Shown here in pieces: positions 47,797-59,700 of a stretch of DNA of 64,000 bases. Source of the stretch: Mesostigma viride (Eukaryota > Streptophyta > Mesostigmatophyceae > Mesostigmatales > Mesostigmataceae); the NCBI GenBank assembly GCA_009746045.1, contig RPFO01000184.1, positions 157,381-221,380 of the forward strand, in the 5' to 3' direction. The translations under genes were made by a program, and so were the position numbers. Under the pieces are notes generated by a model. It was given only the letters and a program-made list of their open reading frames with translations, made no database searches and had not been told where the DNA came from. Numbering within the stretch: position 1 is the first letter of the stretch; every line of letters starts with the position of its first letter.

Positions 47797-50700
47797 GTAT
47801 GCGCCGCTGATCAACCGAGTCGCGGTCATGAATACCTAATAAAATGTCGTCCCTCGCAATATAACCTTCCTTTCGAAGATGGTAGAGGCACAGGATATAT
47901 ATATATGTGAGCATAGAGCGATAAACCTGGTGCTCGTGTACATTCTAATTCCATGGTCTTTTGTACAGAAGACTTTTACGACTAGAAGTGATGGTCTATG
48001 GATATCATGATCAATGTGGAAGCTTATATATACGGTTGGAAACTAAAGGTGGTCGCTAATTGTAGCAACTCAGTCGTCTCCAGAGGACTAAGTAATTGTC
48101 ACATACTTTGAGATCATGTAGCGGTACGGGCAGGGGGTTACCCCACTGCATGTTTGATGTGCATAGTAGCAGTCCATGCTTTTTGTCTGGAATATGTATG
48201 TGTAAAACACACACATATGCATACATGGACCAGATCATGTAGAACTCTACTCGGGTACGTGTTGACCCTTACTCGCGATTTTGCATTTTTGTGGGTAAGC
48301 GCTAGTGAAAGTTTTAGCAAATTCCATATGCATCTAGAAATATCATAGCCATGCGAAAAATAAAGTTCTTGAAACGTGGCAAAAAACAGGGCTGGGGGGA
48401 CATCCAGCCAAAACAGCGCATGTACACTCCGTCACTGATCCGGCGCGGCACCTTGGGACATCGAGCGAGCTGATCCCAAAACCGGCCCATTAAACGGATC
48501 CCGCGCCAAAATATTGGCAACGGAGCGCGCTCTGGTCGAAATGTTTTAGAGCGGCGCTTAGGAAAAGTTTCAGGAGTGCATTCTTCCTGCCAATCCGGCG
48601 CCTGGTTTTACGGAGCCTGGTTTTACGGAGGGGCCGGGAGTGCGCTGTGGTGCTCCCGCTATAGCTTGATCCGGCGTTTGATTTTAATTAATGCAGAGTG
48701 GAGGAGTGTACCAACAGGTGCCGCATGTATAGGTTGCGTTCCTTTCAGGGTATAGCTGACATGTGGCGCTTTCAGTAGTCAGCTTTGATCCTGTACTGTA
48801 AGCAGGACGTACAATAGTGGACTTCTCTCGCACAGGAAACCGGATCATGGAAGTACAACATTATTAACACGGCCGTTGAAGTGATGTCTGCTGCAACCAC
48901 TCTAAGTGCTTATGCTGACAGCAGCCACTTTTAAAGATATGCTTCTTAGAATGCGGGCCACGTGTCTCAAAAGCAACGAAGCTCGTAGCACACTCCCACA
49001 GAAACTGTTTTCGACCCGGTGCAGCCCTTACTTTGCTGACGGAGCGCACTCGGCCATTCCACTTTGGCTAGTGGCGCCGCCGGGCGGCGCGCTGGGCTAG
49101 AAGAGGGAGGGCGCTCTTGTGCAAACTTAGGGGCCCGTGATGTTCCCCCTCCTCAAAAACCTGGGCTCTGAATTTGCCCACTGCCACTCAGCTTGAAACA
49201 CGTCAAAAAATTGCCATTCCTCTGGAGATCGAGGACTGGGGCTTAATTTCTAGCAATTTGCAAGCATGTAAGTGCAGTGATACTACACAATTAACAGTGA
49301 CAACACCTTTGCCACCAACCATGTGAATAAATTAATGTCCCTTCAAGCATAACAGGACAACACACTTCCATGCATCATCGTAATGCAGTTGTATCATACC
49401 TTATCATGTGTGAGGGCCTATGCATGCACGTAGGGAATGGGTTTGGATACCTACCAACAAAGGGTTATATTTCAACTAGTGGCAGGCTCGAGCTACCATG
49501 GTCCGGATTCTCCCGATTTCTGGCACGCGCTGGTTGTCTCCTTGATATTACAACTAGTGGCAACCACCAATATAATGGGTATATAGGTTAAGCGTATTTC
49601 AATTGACAGTTTCTAACAAGAATAGATATGGCTAAAACTTTTTTAATTGCCTTGCCATGATATGGCCTGAAGATAGTTGCTGGTACATATTATGGCAGTG
49701 GTTTATCACCATTAGGCTTTGCACTCACCCGAATAAGCTTGAAAGCACCCTTGATGCCGTCCCTAGCTGGCCTCACAATCATGGAGTATGAACGTAGCAA
49801 AAGAATAACTAACATCTAGGAAGGTGTAAACCCGTACTGTCCAAAAACCAAATGTCCTCATTTGAGGACATAGTCCTCGTTTGAGACGGGGGGGGTCAGG
49901 GGGGCGGTTTTGGCGCCAAAGTTGGTCCTGAGGATCCCTGGTGGGTTTTGGCGCGAAACTGGGATAGGTACTGAGCGCGCCAAGCCCCCGGGGTCGACAG
50001 GGGCCGACCGTACCTGGAAAATATGAGGCGAGGAAAAGTACCTACTACAGCAAGAACGTTGCAATGTAATCGAGCATTTTGTCGAGTGACGGCTATGGGG
50101 TCGTTCCAGTTCTGAGGCTTGCCTGAACGTTATAGGCCATTATTTTGCCCCGAATGAAGACAGAACTTTAGATCATCATCTAGTCATTTCGAAGATGCTG
50201 CTTTTGACGTGCAGGTGCTTTGTATATGTCGAAAATATTGTTCATGAACGGATTTTGGCATCGTTGAAGAAAATCTGGAAGCTACGTAGATGGCATGATA
50301 GGTCAGTATGCAGTTCGGTTTTACAATTTCTTTTTCCGCCCAGTAGCTGCGGATATCGCGAGTATGGGTTATGGTACGCTTCTGGGTTAATGGGCGACCC
50401 GGGCAACAGAGGGACCTGGGCAGTTAGATGGGTCAAAGAGTCTCCATTTTTTCGTCGTGATATCGCAGTCACGCCTGGCGAAAACCACGGCGAGCGCGAG
50501 CCATATTTTACTTTTGCCGCAAGGCTGGGTGCTTCCCGGGCGTCACCGTCCTTTAATATATATTTCTTGAGCTGTCCCGCGCAGCTGGCGGCCTGGGCGC
50601 ACGTCAAGAACAAGGTTCCGGATGTCATCCGCAACCGCATCGTTCTAAATAAGCGTGTCAAGAGTATCGTAGCTTATAACCCCCGCAGACTTAATGATTC

Positions 50701-53700
50701 CGGTTCTTTTCAATGCCCAACGTCGTGGTTGTGATTACGCCTATGTCCGGGGAACTTAAAGGAAGTTTGCTGGGTAATGCTTTCTTTTCCCGTGGTGTCA
50801 CTGAAAAGGTAAACGGCCTTGCGTCGTCAAAACAGCAGCAAGTAGAAGTCACTGTGCTTAGTTGCAATGTGGTAGTTTGATTTAACACATATACTGCCTT
50901 GTTGCTGAAAACTTTTTCAAGGCTTGCTGGGATGTTGCCCATATGTTTCTAACGCTTAACCTCATGTCCAAGTGAGCTAGACTGGCTTGGAAACTTGAGC
51001 TTTTCATGCTTACATTGTGCTTGTATTGCTATTTGTGCCTCTTTGCAGTATCTGCTTCATATATGATTGAAGGCCTCAGCATCATTGTCGAGCACCGTGG
51101 TGGCAGCCAAGCCTCCAATAACGATCACCGACCTAACCTTGGCAAGTATTTGCTTCTTATTTCATTCTTTGGACTGAGCTAGCTTTGAGCTAGCTTTACA
51201 CCTGCTATTTGGCCTGCACCATGGTCCCTGGCTGCCAGTTACATTTTGTGCCCCCCCCGGCAGGCTGCAGGGTCTAGGATAGCGAGGGTGTAATGTAGAC
51301 ATGTTGTGGGCACCTTGGGTGCATTTTCAGGACCAGCCATGACCTGGCCCTGCCTTCTTTCTGGGCATATTGTTGACTTGAGTGCTTGTTGGTCACTCGC
51401 GTAGCGACCCCCCTGCATTCATAAATCGTAAACAATTATACAATGAGCATATTTCATGGATGTTAAGCATTGCTACTCTTGAACATATCATAAATGAACA
51501 TGGTTCCATGCCGTACCCATGGATATGTTGAAATGTGTGAGTTATTACAAATGGTATCCATGCTTAAAAATGTCCTCATATGAGGACATTTTCTTGGTGA
51601 TTAGACAGTACAGCTTCAAAAAACCTGCTCAAGTACACTCAGGGGTAAGGCAAAAGCCTGCTTACGTAATCTGAAACGGGGGGTTTAGAGAGGGGCAGGC
51701 AAGTTACGGTCAAGAAAGAGCATCAAGACTTGAACCCAACAACGCCTCCCAAGCTTAAACTCATGTACGAACATCAAGAAATGATGAGGTAATGATATTC
51801 CGGCTTTACCTGTCACGGCTGGCGTTACCTTGGCCCAGACAGTGCCCGCAAAAGTGGCACTTTGATTGTGGCACACAAACCATGACGTGACAGAGTGGTC
51901 GAAGTCATATCAAATCTTATAGACTGCCACTCAATTTATTCTAGGACCATTCATGATAAAAGGTAGAAAGAAGCCTATAAACCCTTGAAATTGCGCTTGA
52001 AAGCAATGGCAATCATCAATTCCGTCGACCTGCCTGATCGCAGTTTTTCCCAGCGAGAACAGGGCCGTCATCTGGTAAACTCGCATCCCCGCAAGCTAAA
52101 AATTGAGTTGTATCACCTCAGCTAGGACATATAAAATCTATTTCCTGAGTTAGGCGCCCAGCTAACTCGTCCGCAAACGTAAACTGCATGCATGGGCGCA
52201 AGCCGCCATGGCTCGGTCGTGCATTTCCAGAACTCATGTTTCCCGTGAAAAAGTACCATACCAGCTGTACTTTGACCGTACATTTAGCCGCTCAAACCAA
52301 ATCCAAAAAAATCGCAAAAATACGTCCGAGAAAGATCTTTTCACATAGTATTTGAATAAATTTTGATGGAGTTTTTCCGCCAAAACTTTTGACCGGGGCG
52401 AATATTCAACGAAACCCAAAAACTCAGTTCTCTGCAGTCAGGACTGATTTCAACTCAGTTCTCGATCCGTAGGACTGTCCATACAAACGATGTGTCAAGC
52501 ACCTTCAAAGTTCTCCAGGGCCTTATTTTCCATCAGTGGAGACAGTTACAGGCAAGCAGATGTTGAGCTGCGCGCGCACTCCTTGTTCTTGCAGAGATGC
52601 AACTTGTAGGGTGGTGGGTTGATAGGAGTTATGGACACTGAGCAACCACAATTACATGTAATAATGTGACTTGAAAGATAAGGTGCCCCAGACGCCATTG
52701 CAGAAGGGGCTGGAGGGCAGTTGTTAGGACTCTCTAAGGCCAGATGCAGAGGGGAAAAGAGCTTGCCTTGCCCTGTGACGGCACGCATAGCCAACGGGTA
52801 TCGGCCCCGGCCTAAGCTGCACATATTTGGAAGACATCCCAGCCAGGCAGCCGAAGAAACTACGGGAAACCGGTGCGGCCAGGCGCCTTAAGGTTAATTG
52901 CGCCTGCTGTGCCATTTTTTAAATGAAATAGTTTGACATGGTGCCACGCAAGTAAGCGTTGAGCTCGTTTCATGGGACTCCGCTCATTTTGTACAATGCA
53001 AGAGAGAGAGGCCACCGCATGCGAGGGCCGTAGGCAGATGTATCTTTTTCTCTGCATGAGGATGTACTATAGTATCAGTATTATACTATTATTATGCTAT
53101 TATATTATTGTTATTTTTCTCCGAGGATGTATTTGGTTCTACTCGCCCATATGGGAATCAGGCGGCCGCTGCAGGGACCCGGCTCGCAGGTGGCAGCCGT
53201 CGGACCCCTGTTGCGCACCTCGAGGGACCTGGAGGGCGCCCACTGTCATTGGGCCGGCTTCAATAGTTACAATGTGGCACACACTGGCCGCCTTGTGCTC
53301 TCGATCAGGATGCTCCTTGGGTCCGGTTCCCCGATGTTCTGTTTTATAACAATGGAATTCAAGCCCTTGAGGGGCCGGTTGTCTCTCGAAGCTGTTGTTG
53401 GCCAGTGGGACGTACGTATCCATCAGTTACACGTAGTTTGTTATCATTATTAAGTGAGACAACTATTCCTGGACGCATGGCGATCCAACGCCGTGGAAGT
53501 ACTACTATGTATATAAAGTGTGAATTACTATGCACAGCATGTTATCATGTATGGCGTGTTATCATATGCAGTGTTTATCGCTTTCTATCGACAATACACA
53601 GTCTGGCCTGGCAGCGGGGCGTCCCGGGCCCCGGCTGTGCTGTCTATAACCTGCCGCACGCGCCCAGCTCAGCCTGTGCATGAGGGCCACGCCATGTGCT

Positions 53701-56700
53701 TTAAGTGAGTCGCGGTTTCGGCGCAATTACGTGCTGCCACCGCGGTGAAGGACGGCATACCATGGTTTGTCATGTCCTGTGTACCGGCCGGCTAGCTTTA
53801 GGTAATGCCGGCTTGTGTCTTCTTTGTCCTGGCCCTGTCTAGGCTGCTATCTCTGCATGCCTCAATTAACCCTCTGTGACCCTGGCATCGATCTACACGT
53901 CCCCCCTCTGTCCCCTCCTTTCCCCTAGTCCTCCCGCGGGATACTGGTGCTGATGCTGGTACCGATCTGGATCCTGGTCGGTGCCCCGCCTGCCCCCCTC
54001 GCCGGCAGGCCTGGTGGCGTTAATGGGCGCGACATCCTCGCAGGCGTCCGAGGTCATGCAGCTGGTGGCGTCGGCCGGCAATATCCCCCAGATCTCTGCC
54101 ACGGCCACGTCGGCCAGGCTATCCAACAAGGAGGACTTCCCCACCTTCATGCGCACGACGATTTCGTCCAGCACGCAGCTGCGTGCATGTGTGGCCCTCC
54201 TGCGCGCGTACAACTGGACCGAGGTGGACATCGTCGTCGACCAGACTGACCTCTCGGTGTTGAACCTCAGGACCTTCCTCCAATACGCCCAGGACACCAC
54301 GGACGGGGGCCAGCCGCTGAGCTCGGGGCTACAGATCGCCCTCGACACAAGCCGGAACGTCACCGAGGCGGCCGAGCGGTTGCTGGCGTCGGAGAATTAC
54401 GTGATGGTTGTCCTCTGCCAGCTCCCCCTCTTTGTGCGCCTGTTCAGCAACATGATCGTGCTGGACCCGAGCGGCGCCAAGCACCGCAACATTCTCGCGC
54501 TGGCGGGCACGAGCGTGTTGAGCGAGCTGCCCGCGTTCCTCGGTGCGAGTCTGGTACGTCGCGTGGCCATTTCTGGCGTGGCTATTTCCGGCGTGGCTAT
54601 TTCTGGCGTGTGCAGGCACCGTCTATGCTATGGTATGTACGGGTACTGTTGCTGGTGCGTGTGGTGGCATCTCTGGCACGTGGGGCGTCAGTGGCAGCTG
54701 ATATGTAGGATGTGGATCATCAATGCATGGAGGCAAAGCGGCCGTTGTGTGTGGTCCCCCAGTGCCCCACCGGCCGGACTTGTTTCAACGTACCTCTGAC
54801 TGACCGACTTTCTCCAAGCTAGTGCGGCGCCCAGCGCGCTATGTACGAATCTGGTACGTGGGCATGGCATGCAAGCTCTGGCATCGGCGGCATCGTTCCT
54901 GGTACATGCTGGTGGTGCTTCGGGTTTGTTCGGAATATGGATGGTTCAAACGTGGTTAGGGCCGGGCGGGGCGGGGCGGGGCGGGGCGGGGCGGGGCGGG
55001 GCGGGGCGGGGCGGGGCGGGGCGGGGTGGGGCGGGGCGGGGCGGGGCGGGGCGGGGCGGGGCGGGCGGGGCGGGGCGGGGCGGGCGGGGCGGGGCGGGGC
55101 GGGGCGGGGCGGGGCGGCGGGGCGGGGGGGGGGGGGCGGGTCCACCCCTCGGAGGCAAATTGGGTCTGGTGTCTCCTCTGCATGCTTGTGCCCCCAGCGC
55201 TCTCTTCTCCAGCTTATCTCGCACTTGTTACTGCATGGCATTTATGTATCTCCAACCATGCAGTTTCCAACTTTTTTTCTATAACTCTTTTCAAAACTCA
55301 TGTTTCTAAGTGTAGGAAGCCTTGTAGCTATGAAATTAGCCTGGGTTGTTAAATACGTGTGCGGGTATTTTATTCCGGGCCTAAACCCTGGGCTAAAATA
55401 CGAGTATATACGTGGTAGGTTTGAAATACACGGGGTAAAAATACGCGACTGCGTTTCTAACTGAAGCGGACGTTTAGGGGATGCATCCACGCGGAAAACG
55501 CTTGCATTGATAGTAATTAAAAGTAGTTTCATGGCATACATAGCTGGCATGCAGTCAACCATGTCAACCATGCATGGTTGGCTAAGCATATTGTAGTCTT
55601 GTCATAACATCATATAACAAGGGAATGCTCAAATAAACTAATGGTGGCAACTCACTGCCTAGATGCAGTCACGTGAATGCAATATCTCCCTTATGATCAT
55701 CAGGAAAACACTCCTTTCCCTGCACGATAAATGTAAAGAAACCATTGGCATGTAAAGAAACCATTGGCGGCCACTCAGCTTCTGAGCATTGTGATGCCCC
55801 AGCTGCGAAGAAAGGGTGCGGCACTAGATCACACAACAAGAACGCCCACAAAGAACGCAAAAGACTTCGAACGACAAGCTTGTAGAGGAAGGCACTGAAA
55901 GCAGATCACGATCGCCACAAATCTACACCTAGACTGATCGTAAATCCCTCGCGCAGGCGAGCAACAATGGCCATTCTTCTATGATGAAAATGTCAGGCAC
56001 GAGCTGTGCACGTCTCAATGATTACTAACCGAAAATGGCCGGTAACGTGGAACAAAGCATCCGTTGCAAAGAATCCGATGCTATCAATATGAATTCCTCC
56101 TTCACGGTCAGAACCCCCACCAGAACTGCGCATTTACTGCCGCTATCATCAATTCTATTTCATTCTGCGTCACTGGCCGAAAAATGCATAATATCCCCCA
56201 TGCCGATGGCATCAAAAGAAAGCAGAGATATTATGAACCAGCTACTCTCCGCCACAATCCAACATCATTAACTCATCGTCTGTACCTTTCGAGCACTTGG
56301 TTTGCATTTCTCTCGCCCTATGTTGCTCATTTCGCCACGGCCACTTCCGCAAGTACAGAAGCCCGTGCACCTTGCACCCAATAAAGCCAACTAATAATTC
56401 GTATGCCCAAGGCAAACATTTTGCCAGGCTTGCGTTTGATGGAAGAAACTTCAATTACAAACTGTTGGCATCAAGTTCGATTCTGTAGTTGAAAAGGACG
56501 GGAAGTAAACGCAGTGACAAATAAAGAACCTAGGCGCCGCGCTGCCTGCTGGTAGCCTGGTACCCTTCAAAAGTTCCAGCCAAGTCCAAGTCGCGTATTT
56601 TTCCTAAAATATGCGTTTGTTTTTCGCGGCGTACAGTACGCGTACCTAAGTATTTTATTCGAATCGTACCGGCGTATTTCACAACACGGAAATTTCAAGC

Positions 56701-59700
56701 TGCCAGGCTCTCACAGTGCTCTCTGTCGGCGACTCGGCGTTGTAAAGCGGGCTAGGCGCCAGCTAGGCTTGGCTTAATTGCGTGGGCTGCGCACGTGGTT
56801 GCCCGCGTCTCCTGTGCGGGATTGCCGCCCATGTGTATTTGGATGATGCATCCCCAGCTACTGCATGCCCGCTTATGCGTGCCCAGGCCCGCAGTGTGGC
56901 CTCCAGTTCGTGTGACCATTTGTCCCCTTGCCCCTTAGCCACCGACCCTTATTCCTCCTGCTCCTCGGCGGCCCTCCCCTTCCTCCCCCCGACACGTCCT
57001 GTGCCAGCCGGGCGTGCTGGCTGGCTACGGGCTGCACCCCAACGTGAGCGTCGATATGTTCTACCGCCACGCGAACGGGCTGCTGGGCCTTGCCAGCCCT
57101 CCGGGCCGCAACGAGCGCACCGTCCAGTTCGAGGCATTTGCGCGCAACTACAACCGGAGCGAGTTCCCGGGCACCATCCCGTCGGTGATACTCCCCAGCA
57201 CCCAGCTCGTCGTGGATGCGATCAACACGATTGTGCACGGGTTGCGCCGCGTGGTGGCAGACGCGGCCGGCCGCAACAAGACGCTGTGCGAGACGTTTTA
57301 CTCGCCCAGTTGGGATGGGACGGTGCTGCACCAGGCCATGCGAAGCGTGTCGTTCCTGGGGACGTCCGGTTGGGTCTCGTACGATCATGCCGGGGACCGT
57401 GACGGGACGTTGGACATCATCAACATGGTGAACAGCTTCCACCCGAACGGCTCCCTCGCCCGTGGCGCCTACGTCGTCACGCACAAGTGGGATTCTCTGG
57501 ACGGCACGTTTGCGGCGCAGGCGCCCACGACGTGGCGCGATGGGAGCATGACCCCGCCGGGCCCCGTCCCGCCCTACCAGATGCCGCCGGCGCCGGTGAA
57601 CCCGAATGGTGGCCACGCGAACGTCAAGGCGTGGGTCCCCCCCGTGGTGATCGGGATCGTGGCGCTGCTGGCGGTGAACGTGCTGTGGATGCTACACAAC
57701 AAGAAGCACAAGAAGAAAGTGTGGGTTGTGGACATGGGCGCGATCGAGTGGGGCCCCGTCAAGGCGGTCGACTGCGGGACGAGCATCTCGGACGCCGTCT
57801 ACCATGGAGTGGACGTGGGCGTGCGCCGCGTGCCCTTGTCCCGCACGCTCCTGGCCACGTGCAAGGAGTCGTTCTGCAACGACATGGACGCCAACGCCGG
57901 GCGCGTCATCGTCCGGTCGGCGTTCCGGGTCATCGACAAGAGCGCGGCAGCCCTCAAGGTGCGGGCCCCCAAGCCCTACTTTGACGACGACGAGGTGCTT
58001 GTGTCGCTGTATGTAGAGGGGGGGCAGGTCATGGGGGAAGCCCTGGGGGAGGAGCTGGGGGGCAGCATGACAGATGCCACGAGCGGCATGGTGGCAAGTG
58101 GTGAAATGGAGTCGCCCCGTGGGAGCTTGGCGGGGACAGACGCCAGCTGGGAGATAAGCGCGGCCCACAAGGACCACTTCTCACACAAGGACTTGCTGAG
58201 CGCGAGGGCGAACCAGCTGCCGTTGCCGCGGGAGAAGAAGAACGCGCTCCTGCACGGCGCGAGGGCGTTGCTGCAAGTTGCGATGGAGATGCACCACCCG
58301 AACCTGGAGCGCGTGATCGGGGGCTGCTTGACCAAGGGCGCGGTGTACATCCTGCTCGAGCGGTTGACGGGTGGCAGCTTGCACGCGGCCATGCAGAACC
58401 GGTCGCTGGACGATGACGCGGGGGCCATGATCGGCATGCTCCTGGAGGCAGCGTCGGCGCTCAAGTACCTGCACGCGCAGCACCCGCCGATCACACACGG
58501 GGATCTCAACCCCAAGTGAGTCGCGTGCAGAGAGATTGAACAGTAAGAATGATACTAAATAATGATGTATGTAGTATTACTAGTAGTATAGCAGTATTGT
58601 TTAGGGGGGGCCGGAGGGAGTGAACACGTACTAGTGCACACAGGCAAGGGTACATGAAGACCAGCACACAGGGCAAGCGCAGATGGGCATGGGAGTACGG
58701 GCTAGCTATCTAGACTGTATATTCTCATAACTAGATACTTCTACTAGTACTATATCATAATTAGTGCTCCCCTCGATGACACACCAGTCCCATGGTTGGC
58801 CCTCACGGACACTATCTATAAGCCCTGCGCTGACGTCGCATTTCCCCCACGCTGCATGCCATGTGTCCACCTTGTTTTTTCTGCTGCCCTCTCATTACAT
58901 GGTGATCTCGACGTTGTTGTTACTCACTATCATTGCCCAGGTCGCTCTTCCTGGATGACAACATGTCGCTGAAGCTCTCGGTCGTGAGCCCCTTCCGCCT
59001 GCTCAACTCCTCGCTGGGCCGCGGCGTAGTCCCCGTGACCCTGGAATACGCCGCCCCCGAGGTGCTCGCGGGCCGCCCGGCCACGCCCGCGTCTGATGTC
59101 TTCTCGTTTGGCATGATGCTCTGGGAGTGCTTTGCGCGCGCCGACATCTACGCGGACCTGGCAGTGGAGGCGATCGTGGAGGGGGTCATCAGGGGCACCG
59201 TGCGGCCCAAGCATGTGGCAAGCATGCCCATGGATCTCGAGGGGTTGATGTATGAGTGCCTGAGCCCCTGGCCCCACCGCCGGCCCACGTTCGTTGAGAT
59301 CCACGCGCGCCTGTTCTCCGCGTTCCAAGCCACGGGCGGCCAGCAGCGCTTCTCGTCGCTCCAGTCGCGGCTCACCGCGCAGCAGGGGCTGATCGACAAG
59401 ATCATGCCGCCGCACGTCGCGGCGGCGCTGCACCGGGGCGAGAGCGTCCCCCCCGAGCGCCACGACTGCGTGACCATCATGTTCAGTGACATCGTCGGCT
59501 TCACGGAGCATTCCGCCAAGCTGCTCCCGATTGAGGTCATGCAGATGCTCGACCGGTTGTACACCCAGTTTGACGCGCTCACGACAAAGCACGGCCTGTT
59601 CAAGGTGGAGACAATCGGCGACGCGTACATGGTGGTGGGCAACCTGCACCCAAAGGCGGAGGACCACACGGCGCGCATCGTGCGCTTCGCGCAGGACGCC

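Larger units (their letters stand above)
47797..54008 (+). other. Intron 1 of the cyclase gene (6.2 kb)
   Basis: Donor GTATGC, acceptor GGCAG after a C-rich tract. It holds the 66-bp insertion at 49485-49550 and the TIR element at 49837-51608, plus A/T-rich sequence. No other gene is supported; short frames near 53.0-53.7 kb lack domains. Confidence 0.75.

Noticed and set aside
54819-55352. Gly/Arg/Ala and Pro-rich ORFs
   Set aside because: Translations of the GGGGC array inside an intron.
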